Origin: Azolla caroliniana
Taxonomy: Eukaryota > Polypodiophyta
Reading direction: 5' to 3'
Assembly: GCA_043228905.1 (NCBI GenBank)
Contig: JBHGNT010000022.1
Location: 7,006,001-7,070,000 of the forward strand
Length of the DNA: 64,000 nucleotides
A model generated the notes under the pieces. That model saw nothing but the letters and a program-made list of their open reading frames with translations, did no database searches and had not been told where the DNA came from. The translations under genes were made by a program, and so were the position numbers. Shown here piece after piece: positions 43,963-55,478 of this stretch. Numbering within the stretch: the stretch's first letter is position 1; each line of letters opens with the position of its first letter.

Positions 43963-44195
43963 TATTAGAATATAAGTTAAATAATATTATTAATAATAAA
44001 TATAATATAACTGCCCTCCCGGTGATAACACCAAGAAAGGTTTCTAACTGCCTTATATTGCTATAAATAGGTCTCTAGGACCTATAGTTGTAATAGGACG
44101 ATTTCAATACAGATTTACTTTACTTTACTTTCTCCCTCTCTCTCTCTCTCTGTCTCTCTCTCTCTTGCCTCTTCTCTTTTCATCTCTTCTCAACA
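43963..44195 (+). repeat. Cop-I 5' LTR
   Basis: TATTAGAATATAAG...CTTCTCAACA. It contains a GCTATAAATAGG box and a (CT)n run. The first two bases are TA, not TG, directly after the GGAAG target. The 3' LTR is preceded by TG, so the canonical TG may have been lost. Confidence 0.9.
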
Positions 44196-44334
44196 TGGTA
44201 TTAGAGCGTTAGGCTCTCTCCAACCACCGTCCTCTTTCCTTTCTTTCTTCACAGCCAGTGCTCTTGCCACCACCGTCCTCTTCCCTTTCTTCCTTCACAG
44301 CCAGTGCTCTTACCATTAGTTGATCCGGACAACT

Positions 44335-46995
44335 ATGGCACAACATGCACATGGCACACCTAATTCGTCCATATCGACACCCAGCCCATCAACCCCAATA
44401 TCGGGTTTTTCAACAACGCAAGGCACCACTCCGCTCGTCCCAACCACTACGAGAAGTTACAACCTCGACAAACTCACGGGCCCCAACTACCTTACATGGG
44501 CCACACGGATGACATTGATGCTCAAACGAGCGGACTTGTGGAACGTGGTAAGTGGCACAACCCAACCCACCGAAACCAATTACACCGAGTGGACGGCAAA
44601 AGATCTCCAAGCCCAAACCGAACTCATGTTCCACCTTGGAGACCCGCAAGTGCAAATGGTCCGACGTTGCGACACCTCAGCGGAAATTTGGAAAGTACTC
44701 CGAAGCACTTATCATCATGAAGATTTGATCACCCAAGTCGCATCACTCAAAAAGCTCCTAATTTCCTCCGTCACAGAAAACCAAGAAATCACCAAATTTC
44801 TTGATGAATGGCGCATCTTACTCGACAATGCCCTCCTCTCGGGACTACAATTAGATTCAAATCTACAAGCAATGTTACTCCTAGCAGCATTGCCCTCCTC
44901 TTGGCAACCATTTATAACCACTCAAGCATCAATGACGGGCCTCACCGTCGAATCTCTTATGGCACGCATCCGCCAAGAAGAGATCATGCGAAATGGCGCT
45001 CATCACTCAAATGCAACATTTTCAAGACCGTCGACACAATATGTGCAAAGACAACCTAACTTCAAAAGGGGACCTCCCTTTCGAAGGAACAACAACAACA
45101 TGCGACCCGCCACCGCTTCAACAAAAGTTTGCACATATTGTGGACGCCATGGACATCTTGAACGTGACTGCCGCACCAAGCGTCGTGAACAACTGAACCA
45201 ATCACAACAACAACGTCAACAGCCACATGGACGACATCCTAGAGCACACCTCCAACAACTAAATGTGCCCGAAGTTGGCCAATATGGTATGGAATCATTA
45301 CAACTATTTACATCATTACTAAATAGTTCCAATTGTCTTTCCCACACCACAGATATATCCGAATGGCTACTCGACACTGGTGCAACTCACCACATGACGC
45401 CACAAAAGCATTGGCTCCGCGACTACAAACACCTCTCAAGTACCATGCGGGTTTACCTCGGGAACAACCAATTCCTCACTGCCATCGGTGTCGGGAACCT
45501 TCACATCACCCTACCAAGTGGAGTAAACGTCAACATCTACAATGTATATCACATTCCGGGTCTTAGCCGAAATATACTTTCGGTTACAACGGCTACCTCA
45601 ACTGGATCTTCCATTGAGTTCTTCCATGACTCATGTATTATTCACTTCAAGCTCCCTAATGGACAATTTGAAATTATAAAAATACCTCAGAAGGACCGTT
45701 TGTATCCATTAGCTATATCTATGTCTAATCCTCACTCTGTAATTGGTCACACCTCTATCCATTCTCTTCACATGGCTAAAGCCGTGTCCACCCTTATGTG
45801 GCATTATAGGTTCGGTCACATAAATAGTGTCACACTACATCGCATGGTGAAAGATAAGCTTTGTGTTGGCTTACCACTCTATCTAAACCCAATAGAATTG
45901 TGTGAAGGTTGCATCTTAGGAAAATCTAGCCACAAAAGTCACCAAACATCACTCAACAAATCCACACAATTGAACCAACTAGTACATAGTGACCTTTGTG
46001 GACCCATGGAATCAAGCTCACTCACGGGCTCCCATTATTTTCTCACTTTCATTGATGATTTTAGCAGGTATACAACCATATACTTCCTCAAGAAAAAGTC
46101 TGAAGTGCTCACACACTTCAAAGAGCATTGCAACCTCGTAGTCCGTCAACATGATCTTCCAATCCAAGCACTTCGCTCCGACAATGGCGGAGAATATGGC
46201 TCAAATGCATTTGAGGCATTTTGTAAAGATGGGGGCATCCAACAACAATTTACCGTTCCATACACGCCACAACAAAATGGTGTGTCCGAACGGAAGAATC
46301 GAACCCTTGTTGGCGCTGCTAGAGCCATGCTCCTTACGGCAGGACTACCAAAAACCTATTGGGAAGAGGCGGTCGCGACAGCATGCTATGTCCAAAATCG
46401 GGTTCCGCATGCAAACGACCCCAAAACTACACCATTTTTTCACTGGTTTGGCAAGCCACCCAATGTTCAACATCTTCGAATCTTTGGATGTGTAGCATAC
46501 CCGGTGAAAGCTTTGGACTTGAGAAAGAAGTTGGATCCAACAAGCACGCGAATGATCTTCGTGGGCTATGGTGACCGATTTGGCGTCAAAGCATACAAAT
46601 TGTATGATCCGGAGCAACGAAAATTTCACCTCGCACACTCAGTATACTTCAATGAAACCTCTCTCCTTAGCCCCCAACAAGAAATCCACAACCCCATAAC
46701 ACCATTAACCCTACCATCCACCACACCAACCATTCCACTCTCTACCCAAAATAGACACACTCAAGTTCAATGGGAAGAAGTCTCACAACTCGCCCCACTC
46801 CCACCACAAACTCTCACTCCAATTGTCCCAACAACCACAATACCACCAACGTTACATGCCCCCCCCACACCTACAACACCAAAAACCCCTCCTTGGTCCC
46901 TCGGACAGAAAACCAAATCCCTCCTATTCCCTATGCCTACAAATTCATCATTCCCAGGTAGTGAACCCCTCCACTCACAAACAACCAAACCCTAG
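44335..46995 (+). CDS. Cop-I Gag-protease-integrase polyprotein (first part)
   Basis: Starts at ATG 44335, about 140 bp after the primer site; 886 residues. UBN2-type Gag ('KLTGPNYLTWATRMTLML', 'EIWKVLRSTYHHED'), CCHC CTYCGRHGHLERDC at 45130-45171, protease 'WLLDTGATHHMTP' at about 45364, HHCC '...HYRFGHIN', 'CEGCILGKSSHKSH', integrase core 'HSDLCGP', 'FIDDFSRY', 'RSDNGGEYGS', 'QQNGVSERKNRT'. The C-terminal Pro/Thr-rich linker runs past an eight-C tract at 46859-46866, where a frame change joins the RT frame. Confidence 0.92.
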   Translation: MAQHAHGTPNSSISTPSPSTPISGFSTTQGTTPLVPTTTRSYNLDKLTGPNYLTWATRMTLMLKRADLWNVVSGTTQPTETNYTEWTAKDLQAQTELMFHLGDPQVQMVRRCDTSAEIWKVLRSTYHHEDLITQVASLKKLLISSVTENQEITKFLDEWRILLDNALLSGLQLDSNLQAMLLLAALPSSWQPFITTQASMTGLTVESLMARIRQEEIMRNGAHHSNATFSRPSTQYVQRQPNFKRGPPFRRNNNNMRPATASTKVCTYCGRHGHLERDCRTKRREQLNQSQQQRQQPHGRHPRAHLQQLNVPEVGQYGMESLQLFTSLLNSSNCLSHTTDISEWLLDTGATHHMTPQKHWLRDYKHLSSTMRVYLGNNQFLTAIGVGNLHITLPSGVNVNIYNVYHIPGLSRNILSVTTATSTGSSIEFFHDSCIIHFKLPNGQFEIIKIPQKDRLYPLAISMSNPHSVIGHTSIHSLHMAKAVSTLMWHYRFGHINSVTLHRMVKDKLCVGLPLYLNPIELCEGCILGKSSHKSHQTSLNKSTQLNQLVHSDLCGPMESSSLTGSHYFLTFIDDFSRYTTIYFLKKKSEVLTHFKEHCNLVVRQHDLPIQALRSDNGGEYGSNAFEAFCKDGGIQQQFTVPYTPQQNGVSERKNRTLVGAARAMLLTAGLPKTYWEEAVATACYVQNRVPHANDPKTTPFFHWFGKPPNVQHLRIFGCVAYPVKALDLRKKLDPTSTRMIFVGYGDRFGVKAYKLYDPEQRKFHLAHSVYFNETSLLSPQQEIHNPITPLTLPSTTPTIPLSTQNRHTQVQWEEVSQLAPLPPQTLTPIVPTTTIPPTLHAPPTPTTPKTPPWSLGQKTKSLLFPMPTNSSFPGSEPLHSQTTKP

Positions 46996-48826
46996 TAGAC
47001 CACTACATACAATTATACCAATAGAATCTACCTATCAACCTTCTATCCTAGGACCAATCCCCAAGGCTTGTGCTCCCAAACCTTCGAAAGTCCGATCTTT
47101 GAAGGAGATCTACGAACAAACAAACCTCACTTCTAGTATATTAGAAAAGCATCCATCACTAGACTCCACTATATTTGATCCCTTAGATATATTATATCAA
47201 CAAATGATCCAAGATCCATCCACCGATCGTGATCTTCAATTACTAAATCTTGAATCTTTTGATGATGTCAATATACAGGAAGCACTCTCAGGAACTGAAG
47301 CCACCTCATGGCGTGAAGCCATGGCCTCGGAGTACCAATCTCTCATGGAGAATGGTACATGGCAACTAGTACCACAACCGCCGGATCGAAAATTGGTATC
47401 ATGCAAATGGCTACTCCGAAAGAAGTTTAATGCGGATGGCTCGATCTCGCGCTACAAAGCTCGACTTGTAGCGCGAGGATTTTCACAATTACCCGGTATG
47501 GACTACAACGAGACTTTTTCTCCCGTCCTCCGGATGACCTCATTCCGAGCATTACTCGCCACTGCCGCACAACTTCATCTCCTCATCCATCAAATGGATG
47601 TTCGAACAGCATTTCTACATGGAAACCTACATGAAGAGATCTACATGGAGCAACCACCCGGTTATATATCTCAAGATTACCCAAACTATGTATGTAAATT
47701 AAACAAATCACTATACAGCCTAAAACAATCCCCACGACAATGGTATGAAAGATTTAGCTCATGTATGTCAAACCTAGGATATGTTCGTTTTCAATCCGAC
47801 CCTAACGTATATAGCCGAAATGGCCCTAATGTAATACTCCTCCTAGCCATTTATGTAGATGATATCCTCATCCTATCCAACTCTGAAAACACACTATGTA
47901 AAGCAAAGAGTGAACTCCATGCATCATTCTCGATGCAAGATATGGGAGCCCTCCATTATTGCCTAAGTATCCAAGTTATTCAAGATCCCTCCCAAGGCAT
48001 CATCCAAATAAACCAAAAATCCTACATTGAGTCACTCCTTAAGAAGTACAACATGTCCAAATGTAAAGGTATCGCAACTCCCCTACCAATCTCCCTTAAA
48101 ACAAAAACATCAACCTCATCAATGACTCAAACATCGGATATGGTGGTGTTTCCATATGCCAACATCCTTGGTGGAATTAGATACCTCGTCACATGTACAA
48201 GACCCGACATATGCTTTGCGGCTAACTTCTTATCTCGTTACATGCAGGCACCAAGTCCAATTCACACCCAACACTTGAAGCGCCTGTTAAGGTACCTTCA
48301 AGAAACTAAGGACTTCGGCATCACCTACTCGGCATGTCAACCATTACCGACACCATACCTAACTTGCTACTCGGATGCCGATTGGGGGGGTGATGAAGAC
48401 ATATTACAATCGACATCAGGCTACATCTACCTCCTATCAAATGGTGCCATTTCATGGCAGAGCAAAAGGCAACAAAGAGTCACACTCTCATCAATGGAAG
48501 CAGAATATGTAGCAATGACATTGACACTTAAAGAAGGAATTTGGCTAAAAGACTTCTTGAAGGAAACAACTCTATTCCCCGATCATCCACTTCTCCTTCA
48601 ATGTGATAACATGTCAGCCATCATGCTCGCAAAAAATCTCAAACATTCCGAGCTAACAAAGCACATTGCCATGAAGCTACAATTTACAAGGGAACTACTA
48701 CATGAAGGCAATATTCAAATAAGTCATGTGCGCACCGAACAACAATGGGCAGACTTCTTAACGAAGTCCACACAAAAATCAAAACATTACGAAAGTTGTA
48801 ATAAACTAGGATTAAAAGCTACTTAG
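46870..48826 (+). CDS. Cop-I reverse transcriptase and RNase H (second part)
   Basis: Open in the +1 frame relative to the first part, from at least 46823. No ATG is needed because this is the tail of one polyprotein. 'KVRSLKEIYEQTNL', 'SWREAMASEYQSLMENGTW', 'YKARLVARGFSQ', 'MDVRTAFLHGNLHEEIYM', catalytic 'YVDDI' near 47850, 'YSDADWGGDEDILQSTSGY' and 'SSMEAEYVAMTL' for RNase H. It ends 26 bp before the 3' LTR. Confidence 0.92.
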
Positions 48827-48852
48827 TTAATATTATCTAACTTAGGGGGGTG

Positions 48853-49083
48853 TATTAGAATATAAGTTAAATAATATTATTATTAATAAATATAATATAA
48901 CTGCCCTCCCGGTGATAATACCAAGAAAGGTTTCTAACTGCCTTATATGGCTATAAATAGGTCTCTAGGACCTATAGTTGTAATAGGACGATTTCAATAC
49001 AGATTTACTTTACTTTACTTTCTCCCTCTCTCTCTCTCTGTCTCTCTCTCTCTTGCCTCTTCTCTTTTCATCTCTTCTCAACA
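48853..49083 (+). repeat. Cop-I 3' LTR
   Basis: Matches 43963-44195. Preceded by GGGGGGTG and followed by GGAAG. Confidence 0.92.
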
Positions 49084-49088
49084 GGAAG

Positions 49089-50380
49089 AACCAAAGCCAC
49101 AGGATTTTCAACAGTCACAACCTCAATTTGAAAAAGGAGAATCCAGTGGGCTGACTGACCCTATCTGCTATATATGCCAAAAAGACAGTCATTATGCAAA
49201 TCAATGTCCATTGAAGGAAAAAGGGAAAGCTCCAACGATGAATATGGTGACCGCAGAAGTACGACAAGTTATGACTCGGGGTAAAACCAAGCAATTAGAA
49301 TGGGAAATGCAAGAAGCAATTCGGAAGGCTGCTAAAGAATGGGTGGAAAAAGCTAATAATAATAATAATGTCGATAGAATGCTTCAAGAAAGTTAGGAAA
49401 CAACTAACAAAACGATAAAATGGGGAAATCAGACCAGATGTAACAATGCAAATACCGACAAATGAGACAACATGGAAAGTCTTGGCAAATTGTAAAATTA
49501 CGTTACCATTGGTGGGATTACTAGAATTGGTTCCCAGGTTTACGGAAGCAGTTGCAACCATAATCACAAAGAAATAATCGGAACAAGTTGTCGTCAATTT
49601 TACTAATCCGATTCAGGGAACGACGATCATGGATGAGCAGAGTCATTCAGTAAAAGTAATCATATGAGGACAAGAGGTCTCGAATAGCATCATTGACGGT
49701 GGGTCAGGAGTCAACGTTATAAGCAAAATGACTTGTGATCATCTAGGAATTACTTATTGGGAAGTATGCCCATTTTGGCTGAGAATGGCCGATACAAGTT
49801 CAATCCGACCATTAGGGTTAATTCAATAATTAGAGCTATCAATTGGCGGACACTTATTCCAAATCTCAGCAGTAGTGCTGAAATTAGATGCACATGGTGC
49901 TTACTCATTATTACTTGGCCGACCATGGCTCAAGACTGCTAACATCAAGCAAAATTGGTAGAAAATTGTTATTAAACCTTTCGTAGAGGCAAGACAAAGG
50001 TGCGAGTACCAACAGAAGACAAAATCGTCACAAAGAAGGAAATAGTACCCTTGTATGCAGAGTCGATTAATATGATGGAGGGTTTGGAAGATAGTGAAAT
50101 CGAACAATATCTGGATGAGAATCCCATTGAAATTATTCCCTTGTTTGAAATCGCTCCCTACGTCAATAAGGCAGACTTTGGGTCAGATGACCTTGAGATA
50201 ATCGCTCCCTATGTCAATAAGGCAGACTTTGGGTCAGATGACCAACATCAACCAGATCCCAAAACATTAATCAAGTTAAGGAAACAACAAGAAGCAATGG
50301 AAAGGGAGATGCAAATATCTCAGCGGGTGAAACCTTCATCCCTGGAAGAACTAAATTTGGCAGACAATGACAATGAGTAG
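49089..50380 (+). pseudogene. Gyp-F Gag C-terminus and protease
   Basis: Resumes Gag after Cop-I: CCHC knuckle CYICQKDSHYANQC near 49165-49206, then 'MTRGKTKQLEW'. A protease-like 'DGGSGVNVI' is near 49695 with frames shifted around it. The segment 50000-50380 encodes an acidic linker and holds an exact-looking tandem duplication ('APYVNKADFGSDD', 50152-50245). Confidence 0.7.
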
Positions 50381-51480
50381 AAGACAATCTTAATATCAAA
50401 AGATATGTAGTCTAGCAACGAAGAGGAACTCGAAAAATTATTATGAAAATATAAAGATTTGCGTGGTCATTCGAAGATATCAAATGTCTTGAACCGGCTT
50501 TTTTTCAACATCAAATTCATTTGCACAAAGATGCTAAACCAGTGCAATAGTGTAGGTATAGAATGAATCCCAATTACACAATATGCGTAAAAGAAGAAAT
50601 CGACAAAATATTAAAGGTCAGATTCATTTGACCAGTGAAGAAAGCCACATGGCTAAGCCCAATAGTTGTAGTATCTAAGAAGAATGGGAAGATCAAGGTC
50701 TATGTCGACTATCAGAAGGTTAATTCGGAAACTGTTATAGATGCTTTTCCCTTACCCTTTATGGATGGAGTTCTTGATGTTGTAGCAAGACATGAAATCT
50801 ATAGTTTTCTGGACGTTTAGTGGCTACAATCAGATTCGAATGTAACCAGATGACCAAGAAAAGATGACATTCATTATAGAATGGGGTATGTTTGTAGCAG
50901 TTGTCATGATGTTCGGCTTCAAGATGGCACCAACAACGTTTCAGAATATTATAGCCGAAACCTTTTTAGATTATGTAGCTATTCCTTGATGATTTAGCCA
51001 TTTATAGCAAACGAATCGACCACCTGGAGAATTTACAACTCTATTTGGAGAAGTGTCGAACGGCTCATTTGAGTCTTAATCCTGCTAAGTGTGTCTTTGG
51101 CGTGACGAGTGGAACGTTGCTCAGAGACATAGTCGGTCGGGATGGTATTGTTGTCGGCCCCGACAAGGTCAAGGTAGTCATGGAGGCACCACCTCCAACA
51201 AATGCAAAGGCATTAAGTAGATTTTTGGGGACGATACAATGGCACAATCGAATGATCCGTTACCTAGGAGATGTCATTACGCCACCACATGTTGACGTTC
51301 ATCTAACACCCTTTTTATGGTTAGCAACAGAAGAAGAAGCTTACAATTCTTTGAAACAGATGCTATCACGAGTTCCAGTAGTCCAAGCGCTAGATTGGAC
51401 GAACGATTTCCATGTCTTTGTCGACGCATCAGACATAGCGATTGGCAGTGCATTAATGCAACTAACAGAACCCAATTGAT
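50381..51480 (+). pseudogene. Gyp-F reverse transcriptase and RNase H
   Basis: 'WLSPIVVVSKKNGKIKVYVDYQKVN' (50650-50730), 'MMFGFKMAPTTFQ' (50905-50945, frame-shifted), 'KCRTAHLSLNPAKCVFGV' (51048-51110), 'LSRFLGTIQWHNRMI', 'HVFVDASDIAIGSALMQ' (51408-51460). At least four frameshifts or stops. Homology stops near 51540; no integrase or 3' LTR. Confidence 0.78.
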
Positions 51481-51539
51481 ACTGACCGACCTATTATGCA
51501 AGTTTGAAGTTGTCGACCGCCGAAAAAAATTTGACACTA

Positions 51540-52009
51540 TCTTCTTGTAACACGTTCGTGTTCAGAAGTGGAAGGATCACACACAATTGGAAGGATAAGG
51601 AATATTCCATTTTATTTCAGGGTTTTAATAACCGTCTCACAAAACATGTGATACCTATAGCACATGTGCTCAAATATTCAATGGAAAAGCTTAAAATCTC
51701 ACCATTTCATAAAATTGAAAATTCACAAAATTAGGCAAAATTCACAAAGCTACGCCATGTTTTTTACCGTAAAATTAACAACTAATGCTTTTGATAATAA
51801 ACAATATTCACAAGGAGAGATTGATTTTAAAACAATTAAGATTTATATCATTCGAGTTCTTACAAGCTTAATATATTGTTACTACCGTTCATGCCAAAAA
51901 TACAATCAAGAGTTATTCCTCTCATAAGAATCACTGCTATAGAGCCTAGTATACAATGGTGACTCATCCGCCTCATCATCAGATGTACCAATCATAAAAT
52001 TTTCTTAGT
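51540..52009. other. AT-rich non-coding spacer
   Basis: No gene, terminal repeat or tandem array recognised. 'aaaattgaaaattcacaaaatta' style low-complexity sequence. The junction with Gyp-F has no visible target duplication. Confidence 0.4.
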
Positions 52010-53243
52010 CTAAAACCAAATGTTGTGACTCCAAATCATGTGTAGAAATCTGGTTCGCCTTTGATCTGAGAAGCCTTGTAGACTTGGCCATTTCTCTTTT
52101 ATTCTGTCTATTATTGACTTCCTTAAACATCTAACTTTTGTCAATGTAAAGTCGTACACAATGATATCCACCTCTTGCATGTCAAGGGTCGATGTGTTAT
52201 GAATATTTCTTTTCCACTTTCTATTTCCTCTTGACGTTGGAAATTCCATCATCTCCTATGTATACTTGCTTGTAAATGCATTCTTGCTTTTAGTGTTGTA
52301 CCAACGCACCAAGTTTGTAGACTTTATCTGATTTTGGTTTTCATGCAACACCACGTCCAATACTTTACCAATCTAGAATTGGTGCCCGAAGTCATTGTCA
52401 TCTGCAAGTGTGACAATTAACATCCCAACTTTAATTTCTTGCAAGTTTCCTTGCCAACCGGCTTCTGTTGCTTTTGTCATCCTCGGTCCCACGTAAATGT
52501 CTCTCTGTTGTGGATGGAGTAAGTTGTCAAGATCAACATGAGGTGCATGAGGTGGCGTTGGAGAATTAGGTGAGTGTTGTATGGACCACATAAATGGTAT
52601 CTACAAGGACCAAATACCAATGAAGGAATTATCAATAATTCCTTGTTGATCACTAAAGAACATGTCCCACCATGAGGTATCTTGTGGTCCAACATACTTC
52701 TTTGCATTATCAATGTGCTTCCTTTTGTCCTATAAGCCTTGCATCCAGAAGTTGCTTTGTTCATCTACCAACTCATTGTGCATTTCCTTTTTAGTCCTAA
52801 TCAACATTTGTTTTGCACCATAAACGGTAGTAGACGACATATGAAGCAAGAACTGGCAACCGACTTCTGGCTCCCATTGTGGGGGAAGATTAATATTGCA
52901 TTGCATGCAACAGTGTATCACCACTTATATCATTTTTCTTTATCAAGAATACATGATTGAAGCTAATATTGTTAAATTGGGCCAACAATTTCACATTCTC
53001 CTCCCTGCCATCTGCTATGTATCTCTTAAAGTTGTATATCTCCTTTAAGTGTATCACATTTGGATGTGGCATATATGCATCACAAATAATGTCAAATAAC
53101 TTTAGTAAGGTGAAAGCATCATATCGAGACAACTGTCTGGAGAATGTACTGAACATCTGAAGCATCACCAGCGCTTCCCACCTTCGGCACGCCACATCAT
53201 GACATTGCTCTGGCTTTGAGTTGTACCGAGTAGTAGCACACAA
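52010..53243 (-). pseudogene. Unrecognised multi-segment minus-strand gene remnant
   Basis: The minus strand gives a long, protein-like sequence in shifting frames: 'FSTFSRQLSRYDAFTLLKLFD', 'HPNVIHLKEIYNFKRYIADG', 'QFNNISFNHVFLIKKND', 'QWEPEVGCQFLLHM', 'QEIKVGMLIVTLADD', 'FWIGKVLDVVLHENQ', 'IHNTSTLDMQEVDIIVYDFTL', 'SIIDRIKEKWPSL'. A stop lies near 52742 and frame changes near 52890, 52600 and 52370. The arrangement resembles the C-terminal part of transposon-associated proteins, but I do not recognise the family. It is not obviously the same as the transposase of X. A captured host gene is also possible. Confidence 0.4.
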
Positions 53244-53645
53244 TCATCACAAGATCGCAATCTCGACATAGTCGAATAATGTCTGTAATGAGGATAGTTA
53301 GCCTTATATTTATAGCTAACTTTAAGGCCGTGTGAGAATGACCTAGTTGTTAGGGTCATTCAATGTGTGTAAGAGTTGTAGAGTTCAATTCTCTACTAAA
53401 GCACTTGCATTTATGTATACTCTGTATTTACTTTAATATTGGGAAAGGGATATTTGCATTTAAGTATATTCTTTATTTACTTTAATATTGGGGGGTTTAT
53501 CTGGGGTCCTTAGTTCTTGTTTTTTAGGAAGAGACTTCTTCTTCGCTCTTGGGTTTTCTTGTTGGAGGTTTCCCTCCTTTCTTCCTTCGTTCAGTGGTCA
53601 TCTTCAAGGTTCATGTGCTCGTGTTTAGTGCTCATCTTCAGTGTT
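53244..53645. other. Non-coding segment with a duplicated 40-bp motif
   Basis: Contains two copies of 'ttgcatttatgtata...tatttactttaatattggg' about 55 bp apart (53406 and 53455). It may be a partial LTR (TGTTAGGGTC at 53349), but ends and target duplication are not clear. Confidence 0.3.
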
Positions 53646-53964
53646 TGTGTGTGATGATAATCGTACTCGACCACAACCGAGTTTCAAATACAAGATGGAA
53701 GATTGAATAGAGAATAAGAAAAAAAAAGGTAGTTCCACAAAAAACGAGACGACATAGGATGTTAACGTGGAAAGCTCGAGAGGCAAAACCACAAGAGTTC
53801 ATAGACTCCGAATAGGATCACTATAGAGGAGAGGTACAACAATGTGAGACTCAGAGGCAACGACCTCGAGCTCTACCTTTGCCAACCGGTGGTTACAACA
53901 GAAAAGCTTTCTGTATCTCTCTCTGGCATCGGATATCTCATTAATCCGGTCCGTCTCCGGCACG
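53646..53964 (-). pseudogene. Cop-A 3' end: last pol codons fused to a truncated LTR
   Basis: The minus strand from 53964 reads the polyprotein end ('RTGLMRYPMPE', compare Cop-B 'RVGLERHPMPK'). At about 53922 it jumps directly into 'GAGAGAGATAC', which corresponds to the (GA)n part of the LTR. The purine tract and U3 are missing. The R/U5-like remainder, including the 'gtggttttgcc...ctttccacg' block, continues to about 53646. Confidence 0.65.
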
Positions 53965-54719
53965 TGTTGTAGTGTATTTCGTACACTACGTGAAAAACAT
54001 GTAAAGTACTTGATTCAATAAATATGAAGAAATAGAAAAAAATATTAAAATATATATTACATGCATAGGGCAAGATTCAAACCCTATACCCCCATGTTAA
54101 TTTAATCTATTGCTTTACGAATATACTAACATATCATGAGTGTTAATAAAAGTAGATGTCCCACATACAAAGGTTATTTCATGTATATTTTTTAAGAAAA
54201 ATTATTTTTACACGTAGAGTGCGTAAAACTTTAGTTAGAAGAAAATGCATGATCGAAAAAGTTATTGATGCACATCTCACGTGCATGAACACTATTATTA
54301 GAAAAAAAAAGCATGAAGTTTACAGTTAGAAAAAGCATAGATTGTTATGTGCTAAGCCTCTCCCATCACTATATAAGGATGGGGAGCACAATGTAATAAT
54401 GGGGGGGGGGAAATAAATAAATTATGGGGTGATTATTAGGGTCTAAATATTGATTAATATAATACTCGTGGGATTCACGAGGTTTTCGATCTCTCTTTTC
54501 CAATCTATTCCTATCGATTCCAAAGTATAATTAGGGCTAAATATTAATAAAACTAAAAGACTATATTCTTGGGATTCACGAATTTCTATCTCTTTCTTAT
54601 AATCTATTCATATTCATAATAGTGTTTTAAACTTGTCTCAAATTCTTCCTCCTCCTAGTCCAAAATCTCGGTGGTTCCCACCCAATTCATGCAACGATCC
54701 GGTGCTGAAAGGCATGACA
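53965..54719 (+). repeat. TG-3 5' LTR
   Basis: TGTTGTAGTGTATTTC...GGCATGACA. TATA box CTATATAAGG at about 54370. A 'gattcaaaccctatacccccatg' motif is near 54072. Confidence 0.82.
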
Positions 54720-55478
54720 CATTTGGTGAACCTGACATGAAGATGGGTGACACAGAGATGGCGAATCAACAAGAGACAATGAACTTGATGATGATGATGA
54801 TGATGTTCGAGCGGATGCTGCAAGAACAACGTGCGAAGTTGGAGATCACGATGGCAGTAGCGCGGCTCGTGCAAAGAAATGGGCAATTCAATGGAAATGA
54901 TGTGTCACGCTATAGATCTATGTGACTACAAGGCGTAGATGATGCGATGTGGGATACCGGAAGGATTGCAAGTGATATCCTTCAATTGGGTGGCCACGGA
55001 TGAGCTACAAGAGAGAATCCACAAGATACGACAACAAAACTCAACGTGGGTGTCCTTCAAGGAAGCTATATTGGAAGCATATGATTACGAGAGACCAAAG
55101 GGACGAGATCGACATGAGTTTGACAAGTGGGTGGCATCGGTGAAGACCCACCAAAGCGCAACACAAGCATTCCTAGAGTTCGAGCATCGTTTTGCTCAAC
55201 TCTCGGAGCGAGAACAACGATCGGTGGGGATGGATAAAGTCCTAATGTTCGTAAGATCGATCGATCGAATGGAAAGGATGGTCATTGGGATCGAACTCGA
55301 AGACTATAATGGTGCAAATGGTCTCACTGAGGATTGGGCTAAAGTCGAAAGAGTATGTCGAAGACATGATAAGAGGAAGACAAGAATCTTGTCGGCAACA
55401 ATATGGCCCATGATGGATGGTCAAAGGGGGACAAGAAGTGATGACACACAACCACATAAAGAAGAGGGCTCAAAGTGA
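54720..55478 (+). pseudogene. TG-3 Gag-like protein
   Basis: Directly after the LTR lies the primer-like TTTGGTGAACCTGACATG, then 'MKMGDTEMANQQETMNLMMMMMM' (a Met-rich run near 54790). 'RNGQFNGNDVSRY' ends at a stop near 54923. A frame change leads to 'STWVSFKEAILEAYDYE', 'FLEFEHRFAQLSEREQRS', 'DWAKVERVCRRHDKRK'. This is the most complete version of the family's Gag core in the window. No CCHC knuckle. It is probably a structural particle protein when intact. Confidence 0.7.

Larger units (their letters stand above)
43963..49083 (+). mobile_element. Cop-I: copia element with short LTRs
   Basis: LTRs 43963-44195 (233 bp) and 48853-49083 (231 bp), about four visible substitutions. TSD GGAAG at 43958-43962 and 49084-49088. 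Primer site TGGTATTAGAGCG at 44196. Purine tract TTAGGGGGG before the 3' LTR. All copia domains are present, with one frameshift. Inserted in Gyp-F gag. Confidence 0.95.
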
